Made by a program: the position numbers and the translations under genes
Notes under the pieces: model-generated
What the model saw: only the letters and a program-made list of their open reading frames with translations
The model's database searches: none
What the model was told of the DNA's origin: nothing
NCBI GenBank assembly: GCA_964370225.1
Contig: CAYJII010000003.1
Location: forward strand, 1 to 64,000
Direction: 5' to 3'
Source: CAYJII01 sp964370225
GTDB taxonomy: Bacteria > Bacillota > Clostridia > Oscillospirales > Ruminococcaceae
DNA: 64,000 nt
In this document: piece by piece, positions 1 through 8,791 of the stretch
How the letters are laid out: every line of letters begins with the position of its first letter
Position numbering within the stretch: position 1 is the first letter of the stretch

Positions 1-162
1 TTCCAATTTGGGTAGGAATACTTTTTTTACCATTATATTTTTTTTATTATTCTCCATCGGGAACTGGCTCAGAATTATATATTTTTCTATACGCGGGAAT
101 TTCACTATTCTCTATTATTATCGGCTCAATTTTCAAAAAAAGAATAGAAAGACAATAAAAAG

Positions 163-200
163 AAAAAGTATTTGCAATATATTAATTGCAAATACTTTTT
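163..200 (-). terminator. Intrinsic terminator of the FIST-EAL gene
   Basis: A 12-bp perfect stem (167-178 with 185-196) is flanked by A and T runs, so it can act in either direction. On the minus strand it lies just past the stop of the FIST-EAL gene. The first 160 bases of the window are AT-rich and hold no gene I can support. Confidence 0.8.
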
Positions 201-209
201 TTACTTAAA

Positions 210-2747
210 TTATGTGTCTATTTCATTAATAGGAAGTGGCTTTGAGAAATAATATCCTTGCGAATGCGTAACTCCGTATTCTTTTACAATATCTTGAATT
301 TCTGAGTTTTCTACAAATTCAGCTACAGTTTGTGTATTCATTTGTTCTGCTAAATGTTTTATCGTATTGAGTATTACTAAGTTTTTATTGTTATTCACAA
401 TCTTCGCTATAATACTTCCATCAATTTTTATGAAGTCGGGGCTTAACGAAACAATAGTCGAGAAAGTTGAGTATCCTGCGCCGAAGTCGTCGACAGCAAT
501 TTTCCCACCTATATCACGTATACTACCAACAAAATCAAATAGCGTCTCTAGCGACTGATAATTTTCTGTCTCTACAAACTCTATGATAATTTTTTCAGGG
601 TTAGAGTAACTTTTTAGCCTATTTACAAGCCATGAATTAAACACTGATGACTGGATATCGTACATAGAAACGTTAATCGATACTGTTTCATCTCGGTCTT
701 CAAAATCATGCAAAACCTTTTCTATCATCATCTGGCTAATTCTATTGTAAAATTTATATTTTTTGGAAATGTCCATAAATATGAATGGTGAATATACTTT
801 TCCTTCATCATCAATTATTCGCATTAACGCTTCATATTTATCGATTTTTCCAGTGTTATTATTGTATATCCCTTGATAATATGGTATAACCCAATTTTTT
901 TCTATCGCAGAATTAAGCAAATCGATAACATTTTTTTCTTCCATGAAGTTTGGTACTGCATTAGCTTTTTGTGCAGCTACTATAAAGTTATCCTGTGTAT
1001 CTTTATGCTCAATTAACGCATTGAGTCCAGCTTCTAACATGTTTTTTTGTTGTAATACCATCGCAAATCTTGCAACATTTGATATGCCTGTTTCTTTTGA
1101 AGTAGCATACTCAAAATTTTCATATAGCTTATACATTACATCAGAAAAATCATCATCATGCATATCATCGTTAGCAGATAAAATAAATGTTTTATAGTTA
1201 AAGCTATATATTTTTATATGCTTACTACCATCATAGTAATTTAGCACATTTAGTGCATCTGCAAAAATTTCTTTGCTAGCGGTATAGTATTGCGGTAACC
1301 CAACACTTGCAATCGTGTTATCCGCGGTTATAATCTCGATAACACACAGCTTTTTTAAGCCGCAATTTTTGCAATCTTCTTCATACTGATAAACAGTAGG
1401 TATCCCAAAAGTGCTATCTAAACTATGTGTGTTATTATATGAATTGGCTTTCTCGATATTTTCAATCTGTCCAATTAGTTTTGAGCTTTGACGTTGGAAT
1501 AGAGATTTCCCCTTCGCTCTGACAATAGAGTAAAAACTCTCATCATCTTCTATAAGCGTAGTATTTTCTAATGCAAGTAAATTTGGGATTACATATCTTT
1601 CATTCTCCGCAATTCCAGTAAACACACTTGCGCCATTGTGAAAAACATTTTTTTCGCCATCATACGCAATTTCACCCATCATAAAAATACCGCATACATT
1701 GTACTTCTCAAATGGAAGTATCTCCCATTTTGCGCAGTTTTTTAAATACATTAACCTAAATAAACAAGAGTATGTGAAAATATGTTCAACTGGCGTTTCC
1801 AGTATTTTATTGCACACCTCAATGCTATCTTGAATAGTTTTAGCAGGGTTTACATAACCCATTTGAAATTTAGTTCCGTTTCTAAGTCGTGAAAAATATA
1901 GCGAAAATTTGTTTGCTTCTTTATCATATTTCAAATAGCGACCACTGCTCTCAGTATTTGAAATCATTAATGGAAAATGGGTCAAATAATCTTTTTCAGC
2001 AATTTCGCCCCAATCTTCACTCGAAATTTTTTGGTCTTCAGCTAATTCAAGATATTCGCATATCCAGTCATAAGCAGACTCACCATCGATTTCTTCAAGT
2101 ATGCTTTCGTTTGTTTTAGTAATTTCATGTACCGGACCAATTTTTTCCATTGAATTTGACACGCTATAAAAATTATGAGCATCATCACCAATCGCACAAA
2201 ACGCAATAGCACCCTTTTCAATATATCCTTTATCTGTAAAGACATATCCGGGCGCACCAATATTTAGCAAATCCCCGGCTATTCCTCCAACTAGTTTAAC
2301 AGTCGGGAACAAATCATTAGTTTGCAAAACAAATTCATTTATATCATAATAATCATCAGTGAAAATAATATTCACTAATGTGTTTTCAGTCATATCTTCA
2401 CCTGAAAAAGTGTTGTGGACTTCTACAGCAAGTTTTTGTACTGATTTATCTTCCCAAGAAAAAGTTTCAATTTTTATGTTAAGTTTTTGATAAATTTCAA
2501 TTAAAACAATAGTCTCAAATTCAAGTTGATGCCCCTCTATAACTACTACTTTTGCAGAAGTAGCACCTGCTATTTGAGCATTAGGCAATAAGTCTTTTAT
2601 CTCTGATGCAACTTGTACAGCAGAGTCCTTATCTAAAACAGATGTGAATATTTTTACCAAGCAAGTTACATCGCTTGCTACATTACACTGCTTTAAATAT
2701 TCAGAAAAAACATCCTTGTTTTTATAAACTTGTGCAAATCTTAACAT
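210..2747 (-). CDS. FIST sensor - degenerate GGDEF - EAL protein, c-di-GMP phosphodiesterase
   Basis: This 845-residue protein probably hydrolyses cyclic di-GMP in response to a small ligand. The N-terminal half (about residues 20-400) reads as FIST_N plus FIST_C, a ligand-binding module of signalling proteins. A short cysteine cluster (CKNCGLKKLC) follows. The next stretch has GGDEF-like spacing, but the signature is replaced by FNYKTF, so cyclase activity is unlikely. The C-terminal EAL domain (about 600-840) keeps the key residues: YEALMRI, the Asn of SINVS, the Glu of EFVETE, VDDFGAG, the Lys of DFIKIDG, the Glu of AEFVEN and QGYYFSKP. It should therefore be an active phosphodiesterase. 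No membrane segment is apparent. The SD is AGGGGC before the ATG. It is transcribed alone. Domain calls are from motif reading. Confidence 0.85.
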   Translation of the reverse strand: MLRFAQVYKNKDVFSEYLKQCNVASDVTCLVKIFTSVLDKDSAVQVASEIKDLLPNAQIAGATSAKVVVIEGHQLEFETIVLIEIYQKLNIKIETFSWEDKSVQKLAVEVHNTFSGEDMTENTLVNIIFTDDYYDINEFVLQTNDLFPTVKLVGGIAGDLLNIGAPGYVFTDKGYIEKGAIAFCAIGDDAHNFYSVSNSMEKIGPVHEITKTNESILEEIDGESAYDWICEYLELAEDQKISSEDWGEIAEKDYLTHFPLMISNTESSGRYLKYDKEANKFSLYFSRLRNGTKFQMGYVNPAKTIQDSIEVCNKILETPVEHIFTYSCLFRLMYLKNCAKWEILPFEKYNVCGIFMMGEIAYDGEKNVFHNGASVFTGIAENERYVIPNLLALENTTLIEDDESFYSIVRAKGKSLFQRQSSKLIGQIENIEKANSYNNTHSLDSTFGIPTVYQYEEDCKNCGLKKLCVIEIITADNTIASVGLPQYYTASKEIFADALNVLNYYDGSKHIKIYSFNYKTFILSANDDMHDDDFSDVMYKLYENFEYATSKETGISNVARFAMVLQQKNMLEAGLNALIEHKDTQDNFIVAAQKANAVPNFMEEKNVIDLLNSAIEKNWVIPYYQGIYNNNTGKIDKYEALMRIIDDEGKVYSPFIFMDISKKYKFYNRISQMMIEKVLHDFEDRDETVSINVSMYDIQSSVFNSWLVNRLKSYSNPEKIIIEFVETENYQSLETLFDFVGSIRDIGGKIAVDDFGAGYSTFSTIVSLSPDFIKIDGSIIAKIVNNNKNLVILNTIKHLAEQMNTQTVAEFVENSEIQDIVKEYGVTHSQGYYFSKPLPINEIDT

Positions 2748-2831
2748 GTTTCAAGCCCCTAAAAAATTACGAGTTTAGCTTTTAGTTGATTGAGATCAAT
2801 TTCTTAATATAGTATGCTATATTAATGTAAT

Positions 2832-2864
2832 AGATTGCTAAAATGATGCATCAATTAGCAATCT
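2832..2864. other. Inverted repeat in the FIST-EAL / amidohydrolase intergenic region
   Basis: A 10-bp perfect stem (2832-2841 with 2855-2864) encloses a 13-nt loop that contains ATGATGCAT. It sits in the AT-rich gap 2748-3009 upstream of the FIST-EAL gene. There is no T tail in either direction, so it could be an operator or RNA structure. The rest of the gap holds only the terminator at 2953-2977. Confidence 0.4.
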
Positions 2865-2952
2865 TTAGCACAATCAACAAAAACAACATTATTTATTTGT
2901 GAGTATTTCACAATATCAATATTTTTGCTAAGATAATTATATCACTTCAATT

Positions 2953-2977
2953 TTAAAAAATCAAGGGGATTTTTTAA
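2953..2977 (-). terminator. Intrinsic terminator of the amidohydrolase gene
   Basis: TTAAAAAATC at 2953-2962 pairs with GATTTTTTAA at 2968-2977 around a 5-nt loop. It lies about 35 nt past the minus-strand stop and the 3' arm is T-rich. Confidence 0.65.
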
Positions 2978-3009
2978 GTAATCGCAAAAAGGAAATTAAG
3001 ATAAAAACA

Positions 3010-3807
3010 TTACTTAATAGCAAAAAAATTTAGTGAGTTATAATAGAAAATATCTTCTAATTCTTTTTCATTATACCCCAATCTCTTGATTTTAGCTATT
3101 TCATCTTTCGCATCCCACATTGGGTAATCTGTACCAAATAACACATGATCCACCCCTAAAGCGCTAATAATATCAGTCGCATTTTCTACATCAAGAAACT
3201 CTAACGAAGACGAAGTGTCAATATACACATTAGGAGTTTGTGCATATTCTTTTACAAATTCCCATTTTGTATACCCACCAAAATGTGCTGCCAAAAATTT
3301 TAGTTTCGGGAAAATTTTTGCAACTGCTAAAAGTTTAAGCGGATGCGAAAAATCACGCGTTGGATCTCCTGTATGAATAAGAATTGGCAGTTTTGCTTCA
3401 TCGGCAGCTTTGTATATTGGATGCAGTCTTTCGTCATCGATATCTATTTTCTGAAAATCTGGATGTAGTTTTATCCCTACAAAATTATTCTCATGTGCAA
3501 AATTTATTTCATCTTCAATTTGATTGTTGTTTAAATCATGGTGCAATGTTATTAGTCCTATAAGTTCCTCGTGATTTGAAATGCTATCGTGAATAAATCT
3601 ATTAATAGGAACTACCTGCTCTTTTATTGTAGCGCATGAATTCACTACACTTTTATATATATTACTTTTCTTCATTTGCATAATCAGATTTTCAACTGTA
3701 CCATCATTTTCCATCGGAATGCCATAAAAATCTCCTATGCTTTCGCTGGCTTTCTTCGCTATTTTATCGGGGAATATATGCGTGTGGACATCAATAATTT
3801 TACTCAA
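3010..3807 (-). CDS. Amidohydrolase family 2 (TIM-barrel metal-dependent hydrolase)
   Basis: A 265-residue metal-dependent hydrolase or decarboxylase of the amidohydrolase_2 type. It has the N-terminal HxH ligand pair (DVHTHIF), a GIKLHPDF strand, HTGDP, AAHFGG and the C-terminal aspartate motif FGTDYPMW, which together form the usual metal site. Substrate cannot be told from sequence. I place the start at a TTG (3807), because GGAATGGAG lies 7-8 nt upstream and the family begins directly with the HxH strand. An ATG at 3843 would add 12 residues but has no good SD. A small stem (GCCG/CGGC) sits directly upstream of the SD, as in several other genes here. It is monocistronic, upstream of rarA on the same strand. 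Confidence 0.75.
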   Translation of the reverse strand: MSKIIDVHTHIFPDKIAKKASESIGDFYGIPMENDGTVENLIMQMKKSNIYKSVVNSCATIKEQVVPINRFIHDSISNHEELIGLITLHHDLNNNQIEDEINFAHENNFVGIKLHPDFQKIDIDDERLHPIYKAADEAKLPILIHTGDPTRDFSHPLKLLAVAKIFPKLKFLAAHFGGYTKWEFVKEYAQTPNVYIDTSSSLEFLDVENATDIISALGVDHVLFGTDYPMWDAKDEIAKIKRLGYNEKELEDIFYYNSLNFFAIK

Positions 3808-3860
3808 TTTAATGCTCCATTCCGCCGCTTCGCATCGGCACAATATACTATAAAAAGTTC

Positions 3861-3898
3861 TGCTCTCATCATGCGAAGTATAAAGAATAACAAGAGCA
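3861..3898. terminator. Possible terminator hairpin between rarA and the amidohydrolase
   Basis: TGCTCT (3861-3866) pairs with AGAGCA (3893-3898) across a long loop. A T run follows on the plus strand and a shorter one on the minus strand. It lies after the minus-strand rarA stop, but the short stem makes it weak. Confidence 0.3.
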
Positions 3899-3949
3899 TT
3901 TTTTGTTTAAATTTCTTTAATATGTAAATAGTTTCAAACCATATCTTCA

Positions 3950-5218
3950 TTATTTCTCTATTATCTTTTTGCGATATTGTAGTGCAGCTTGCTCAGTTTT
4001 ATTTTCACCAAAATCATAGTAAACCCTATTTGAAATATTATCTGGCAAATACTGCTGTTTAACATAATGATTACTATAGTCATGTGGATATTTATATCCT
4101 ACTGAGTTCCCTAATTTTTGTGCTCCCTCGTAATGCCCATCTTTTAAATATGGTGGTATATCTCCAAAATTTTCCGAGCGCACATCTGCAAGTGCAGCAC
4201 CAATCGCAACTACTGCTGAGTTGGATTTTGGCGCCGTGCATAGCAGTATCACCGCTTGTGCTAGTGGAATTTGCGCTTCTGGATATCCTAGTTGAACCGC
4301 ACTATCTACACAAGCTTTAACTATGCTAATAGCCTGTGGGTATGCAAGTCCTATGTCTTCACTAGCTATTACTAAAAGTCTTCTGCACGGACTAATCAAA
4401 TCCCCTGCTTCAATCAGTCTAGCCAGATAATGCAAGGCTGCATTTTCATCTGAACCACGAATTGATTTTTGAAATGCAGAAAGAATATTATAATGCTCGT
4501 CTGAGTTTCTGTCATATTTCATATTGCTTTTTTGGCTTAACTCTACTACAGTATTAAGCGTCACTAAGCTATTATTTTCATTTATATATTCAGCTGAAAG
4601 CGCACAAAGCTCTACTGTATTAAGCGATTTTCGTACATCTCCACCACAAGTATTTGCGATAAACTGCGCTACTCCCTCTTCGAACTCAAAATTAGTGTTA
4701 AGCTCTTCTGCCATAGCATCAAAACCACGATTTATTGCCCTCACAATATCCTCAGAAGACACAGGCTTAAACTCAAAAACTGTACTCCTGCTCAAAATCG
4801 CATTGTAAATATAGAAATATGGATTTTCTGTAGTCGAAGCGATGAGGGTGATATCTCCATTTTCGATATGCTCGAGCAATGATTGCTGTTGCTTTTTATT
4901 AAGGTACTGTATCTCATCTAAATATAGTAAAATTCCGTTGCTCGCCATAAGCGTATTTGTTTGTGCTATTATCTCTTTTATCTGAGCTGTTGAGGTCGAG
5001 GTTCCATTTAACTTATGTAAGGTTTTGTTTGTTTTTGCAGCTATTATGCTAGCTAAGGTAGTTTTCCCCACCCCTGAAGGGCCATAAAATATCATATTGT
5101 GGATTTTTTTGCTCTCGATGATTTTACGCAAAACTTTTCCTTCTCCAAGTAAATGCGTTTGTCCTACCATATCATCTAAAGTTTTCGGGCGCATTCTATC
5201 CGCAAGTGGTGCCGACAT
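3950..5218 (-). CDS. rarA: RarA/MgsA AAA+ ATPase, replication-associated recombination protein A
   Basis: RarA is a clamp-loader-like AAA+ ATPase acting at stalled replication forks. The 422-residue length is normal for the family. Visible motifs are the opening ADRMRPKTLDDMVGQ, Walker A GPSGVGKT, Walker B LLYLDEI, and ASTTENPYF (sensor 1 region). The C-terminal tetramerisation part contains GDLISPCRRLLVIASEDIG and PYLKDGHY. The SD AAGGAGGGG precedes the ATG closely. The gene is downstream of glyA on the same strand, with a perfect palindrome between them. In Bacillus subtilis, rarA neighbours tcdA and aspS; here tcdA and aspS are within 20 kb but not adjacent. Confidence 0.93.
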   Translation of the reverse strand: MSAPLADRMRPKTLDDMVGQTHLLGEGKVLRKIIESKKIHNMIFYGPSGVGKTTLASIIAAKTNKTLHKLNGTSTSTAQIKEIIAQTNTLMASNGILLYLDEIQYLNKKQQQSLLEHIENGDITLIASTTENPYFYIYNAILSRSTVFEFKPVSSEDIVRAINRGFDAMAEELNTNFEFEEGVAQFIANTCGGDVRKSLNTVELCALSAEYINENNSLVTLNTVVELSQKSNMKYDRNSDEHYNILSAFQKSIRGSDENAALHYLARLIEAGDLISPCRRLLVIASEDIGLAYPQAISIVKACVDSAVQLGYPEAQIPLAQAVILLCTAPKSNSAVVAIGAALADVRSENFGDIPPYLKDGHYEGAQKLGNSVGYKYPHDYSNHYVKQQYLPDNISNRVYYDFGENKTEQAALQYRKKIIEK

Positions 5219-5244
5219 ATAACCCCTCCTTTTAGTTAAATTTA

Positions 5245-5268
5245 ACCCCCACTTTTAAAAGTGGGGGT
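5245..5268 (-). terminator. 24-bp perfect palindrome between glyA and rarA
   Basis: A fully self-complementary sequence starting ACCCCCACTTTT, about 18 nt past the glyA stop. As RNA it gives a strong GC-based hairpin. No long U run follows, so it may terminate glyA only partly or protect its 3' end while allowing readthrough into rarA. Confidence 0.6.
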
Positions 5269-5285
5269 GTTACTTAAAGTTAGCC

Positions 5286-6539
5286 TTATTCGTATAAAGG
5301 ATATTTATCGCAAAGTGTAGTTACTTTTTCTCTGATCAAGTCTGCTTTTGTATCAAACTCAGTCGCTGTCAAATAGATGCACTCAGCTATAACTTTCATA
5401 TCCTCAGTGTTCATTCCACGACTTGTAATTGCAGGTGTTCCTAGTCTAATACCACTAGTGATAAATGGACTTTGTGGGTCGTTTGGAATTGTATTTTTAT
5501 TCGCAGTTATGTATACATCATCTAGTCTGCGCTCTAACTCTTTGCCTGTGATGTCAAATTTTCTTAGGTCAACAAGCATTAGATGGTTGTCTGTTCCGTT
5601 TGAAACTAAGTCAAAACCATAACCTATTAACGCATCAGCCAAAGCAGCCGCGTTATCTGCTACATTTTGCATATATTCTTTAAACTCAGGTTTTAGCGCT
5701 TCGCCAAAGCACACTGCTTTTGCTGCAATGATGTGCATCAATGGACCACCTTGTGTACCCGGGAAGATAGCTTTATTAATTTGAGCAGCAAGCTCGTTTT
5801 TACAAAGAATAAGTCCGCCACGTGGACCTCTTAATGTTTTGTGTGTAGTCGAAGTTACAACATCAGCGTATGGTACTGGGTTTTGGTGCAATCCAGCTGC
5901 TACTAGACCCGCGATATGTGCCATATCTACCATTAGGTATGCGCCAACTTCTTTTGCGATTTCTCCTAATTTTTCAAAATCAATTGCTCGTGGATAAGCA
6001 GAAGCCCCAGCTACAATTAGTTTTGGCTTGCATTCTTTTGCAATTTGCAGCACTTTATCGTAATCAAGTGTTTGAGTGTCATCTTCAACTCCATAAGGCA
6101 CGAAATTGTAGTACTTGCCTGATAAGTTAACTGGTGAGCCATGAGTTAAATGTCCACCATGAGCTAAGTTCATGCCCATAACTGTATCGCCTGGTTGTAG
6201 TAGCGCAAAGTATACAGCCATATTAGCTTGTGCTCCGGAATGAGCTTGTACATTTGCATGTTCTGCATCAAACAAAGTTTTAGCGCGCTCAATCGCGATA
6301 TTTTCTACGATATCAACACATTCACAGCCACCATAGTATCTTTTTGTAGGATAACCCTCAGCATATTTATTCGTTAAAACAGTCCCCATTGCAGCCATGA
6401 CTGCAGGAGAAACGATATTTTCACTCGCAATAAGTTCAATATTTCTTCTTTGTCTTGAAAGCTCAAGTGTCATTGCACCTGCTACTTCCTTATCATATTC
6501 GTTAACAAATCCGATTGTATCAAGCATTTGAGAAAACAT
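5286..6539 (-). CDS. glyA: Serine hydroxymethyltransferase
   Basis: GlyA is the PLP enzyme that converts serine plus tetrahydrofolate to glycine plus 5,10-methylene-THF, the main cytosolic source of one-carbon units. The 417 residues match the bacterial family. Motifs seen: NKYAEGYPTKRYYGGCE near the N-terminus, HGGHLTHGSPVN, VDMAHIAGLVAAG, and the PLP-lysine segment STTHKTLRGPRGG. The start ATG has the SD GGGAATGGAG. A GCTG/CAGC stem-loop lies immediately upstream of that SD, and a consensus promoter lies about 55 nt upstream of the start. No THF or glycine riboswitch was recognised in the short leader. Confidence 0.96.
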   Translation of the reverse strand: MFSQMLDTIGFVNEYDKEVAGAMTLELSRQRRNIELIASENIVSPAVMAAMGTVLTNKYAEGYPTKRYYGGCECVDIVENIAIERAKTLFDAEHANVQAHSGAQANMAVYFALLQPGDTVMGMNLAHGGHLTHGSPVNLSGKYYNFVPYGVEDDTQTLDYDKVLQIAKECKPKLIVAGASAYPRAIDFEKLGEIAKEVGAYLMVDMAHIAGLVAAGLHQNPVPYADVVTSTTHKTLRGPRGGLILCKNELAAQINKAIFPGTQGGPLMHIIAAKAVCFGEALKPEFKEYMQNVADNAAALADALIGYGFDLVSNGTDNHLMLVDLRKFDITGKELERRLDDVYITANKNTIPNDPQSPFITSGIRLGTPAITSRGMNTEDMKVIAECIYLTATEFDTKADLIREKVTTLCDKYPLYE

Positions 6540-6557
6540 AAATAAATCTCCATTCCC

Positions 6558-6571
6558 GCTGTAAGATCAGC
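6558..6571 (-). promoter_or_regulatory. Leader stem-loop abutting the glyA SD
   Basis: GCTG-6 nt-CAGC lies directly upstream of GGGAATGGAG in the glyA leader. It is one member of the repeated hairpin-SD arrangement described in the findings. Confidence 0.5.
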
Positions 6572-6592
6572 ATAAATTTTATTAATATACAT

Positions 6593-6621
6593 ATTATACA
6601 CAAAAGTAGCATGAATTACAA
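6593..6621 (-). promoter_or_regulatory. glyA promoter
   Basis: On the minus strand TTGTAA (6621-6616) is 17 nt from TATAAT (6598-6593), with a TG-type extended -10. The expected transcript start is near 6586, giving a leader of about 45 nt. Confidence 0.75.
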
Positions 6622-6673
6622 GAATAATTTTTCTTATAGAATATTAAATTTACTTTGACATTTTTATTTTTTT

Positions 6674-6703
6674 TTGATAAACTTGTTATATTAAAGTTAA
6701 TAT
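6674..6703 (+). promoter_or_regulatory. Candidate promoter of the topoisomerase operon
   Basis: TTGATA (6674-6679) with an 18-nt spacer to TAATAT (6698-6703), divergent from the glyA promoter. A nearby TTGACA (6655-6660) has no -10 at proper spacing. Confidence 0.4.
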
Positions 6704-6755
6704 ACAAGATATTGATAACAAAATTCTTTCATATACAATAAATAGAAAGGTGGAA

Positions 6756-6777
6756 ATGCGAATAGCTTATTTCGCAT
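6756..6777 (+). promoter_or_regulatory. Hairpin between SD and start codon of the topoisomerase B gene
   Basis: ATGCGAA (6756-6762) pairs with TTCGCAT (6771-6777) around an 8-nt loop. The SD AAAGGTGGA ends at about 6754 and the preferred start is ATG 6785. Linear spacing is about 30 nt, but folding the hairpin leaves about 8 nt, which is ideal. It would also hide the upstream ATG at 6776 within the stem. Confidence 0.6.
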
Positions 6778-6784
6778 GATAATT

Positions 6785-8773
6785 ATGGCAAAAAAAGCAC
6801 AAAAAAACTATACAAACGAGAGTATTTCTTCATTAAAAGGCGCTGATAGAGTTAGAAAAAGACCTGGGGTTATCTTTGGCTCTGACGGTATTGAGGGCTG
6901 TAAACACTCCATTTTTGAGATACTATCAAACTCGATTGACGAGGCTCGTGACGGGCATGGTGATAAAATTTTAATCACAAGGTATAAAGATAATTCCATA
7001 ATGATAGAGGACTCAGGACGTGGATGCCCAGTTGATTTTAATACAGCGGAAAATTGTTATAACTGGGAGCTTGTTTACTGTGAGCTTTATGCTGGTGGTA
7101 AATACCAAAATAATGACGACGAGAACTATGAGTTTTCACTCGGCCTAAACGGACTCGGTGCGTGTGCTACTCAGTACGCTTCCGAATATATGGATGTTAC
7201 AGTAATTCGCGATGGCTATAAATATGATTTGCACTTTGAAAAGGGCGAGAATGTTGGTGGGCTGAAAAAAGAAGCCTTCAGCGGACGTAAAACAGGTACT
7301 AAAACACATTGGAAACCTGATTTAGATGTGTTCACAGAAATTAATATTGAACGTGAATTTTTTGAAGACATACTGCAAAAGCAAGCTATCGTAAATCCTA
7401 ATGTCACTTTTGTGCTAAAATATCAAGAAGAAGATGGTACCTACTTCACAAAAGATTATATTTATGCAAACGGAATAAGGGATTATGTTGAAGAAATTGT
7501 AGGTGAAGAATCCCTCACACCCGTGCTATCATGGCAAGCGGAGCGCATGGGGCGCGATCGTGCGGACAAGCCTGAGTATAAGGTTAAGCTTAATGTTGCG
7601 CTTTGCTTTTCAAACCGCAGTAAAATGTGTGGTTATTTCCACAACTCCAGTTTTCTAGAGCATGGAGGCTCTCCAGAAAGAGCAGTTAAGCAAGCTTTTG
7701 TATCGCAGATTGACAGCTTTTTAAAGCAAAATGGTAAATATTTGAAAGGGGAAGGAAAAATCAGCTTTAATGATGTCGAGGAGTGCTTAGTCCTCATTTC
7801 GTCATCATTTTCCACACAAACTTCTTATGAAAACCAAACCAAAAAAGCTATTACCAATAAATTCATATACGAAACTATGACCGAATTTTTGAAGCATCAA
7901 CTTGAAGTTTACTTTATAGAAAATCCAGACGATGCAGCAAAAATCACTGAGCAAATCTTAATTAATAAGCGATCACGTGAAAATGCAGAAAAAACAAGGC
8001 TTAACCTGAAAAAGAAGCTTACTGGTAATGTCGATATTGCAAATAGAGTACAAAAATTCGTTGACTGTCGCTCAAAAGATTTGACTATGCGCGAAATTTT
8101 CATCGTTGAGGGTGACTCGGCTTTGGGTGCGTGCAAACTCGCTCGAGACGCTGAGTTTCAAGCGATTATTCCTGTACGTGGCAAGATATTAAACTGCTTA
8201 AAAGCAGATTTTAACAAGATATTTAATAATGATATCATTACAGATATCATTAAAGTTTTAGGTTGTGGAGTAGAGGTTTCCTCTAAAGCTAACAAGGAGC
8301 TTTCCACTTTTGATATCGATAATATTAAGTGGAATAAAGTCATTATCTGTACGGATGCCGATTATGATGGTTTCCAAATTAGAACACTTATTTTAGCGAT
8401 GCTTTACAGGCTTACTCCCACTTTAATTAATGAGGGATTTGTTTATATTGCAGAATCTCCACTTTTTGAAATTAACACAAAGGAAATGACGTACTTTGCT
8501 TATACGGAGAAGGAAAAAAGCGATATCATCGAGAATTTGGGCGATACTAAATTTAATTTACAGCGCTCAAAAGGACTCGGAGAAAATGAGCCTGAAATGA
8601 TGTCTCTTACTACCATGAATCCTGACACAAGAAGGCTTATAAAAGTTGTCGCAGAAGACGTACAAAAAACAGCTGACATGTTTGATTTAATGTTGGGCGA
8701 CAATCTTCAAGGACGTAAAGACTTCATATCAGAATTTGGGCAAGACTATTTAGAATTAGCTGATATATCATAA
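6785..8773 (+). CDS. Type IIA DNA topoisomerase subunit B (GyrB/ParE family)
   Basis: ATPase subunit of a type II topoisomerase. The GHKL ATPase domain has RVRKRPGVIFG, LSNSIDEARDG, IEDSGRGCPVD and LGLNGLGACATQY. The TOPRIM domain has IVEGDSALGACKLARD and ICTDADYDGFQIR. Starting at ATG 6785 (MAKKAQ) it is 662 residues. The alternative ATG 6776 adds three residues and lies inside a hairpin. It is followed after 18 nt by subunit A, so the pair forms a complete enzyme. The pair stands apart from any dnaA/recF region and probably exists alongside a canonical GyrAB elsewhere; that is inference. ParE-like or a clostridial extra type IIA enzyme cannot be separated by eye. Confidence 0.88.
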   Translation: MAKKAQKNYTNESISSLKGADRVRKRPGVIFGSDGIEGCKHSIFEILSNSIDEARDGHGDKILITRYKDNSIMIEDSGRGCPVDFNTAENCYNWELVYCELYAGGKYQNNDDENYEFSLGLNGLGACATQYASEYMDVTVIRDGYKYDLHFEKGENVGGLKKEAFSGRKTGTKTHWKPDLDVFTEINIEREFFEDILQKQAIVNPNVTFVLKYQEEDGTYFTKDYIYANGIRDYVEEIVGEESLTPVLSWQAERMGRDRADKPEYKVKLNVALCFSNRSKMCGYFHNSSFLEHGGSPERAVKQAFVSQIDSFLKQNGKYLKGEGKISFNDVEECLVLISSSFSTQTSYENQTKKAITNKFIYETMTEFLKHQLEVYFIENPDDAAKITEQILINKRSRENAEKTRLNLKKKLTGNVDIANRVQKFVDCRSKDLTMREIFIVEGDSALGACKLARDAEFQAIIPVRGKILNCLKADFNKIFNNDIITDIIKVLGCGVEVSSKANKELSTFDIDNIKWNKVIICTDADYDGFQIRTLILAMLYRLTPTLINEGFVYIAESPLFEINTKEMTYFAYTEKEKSDIIENLGDTKFNLQRSKGLGENEPEMMSLTTMNPDTRRLIKVVAEDVQKTADMFDLMLGDNLQGRKDFISEFGQDYLELADIS

Positions 8774-8791
8774 TATAAAGGGAAGAAAATT

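Noticed and set aside
8..208. A 66-codon plus-strand frame at the window start
   Set aside because: No SD, biased hydrophobic/Lys composition from AT-rich DNA, and it runs through the terminator of the FIST-EAL gene.
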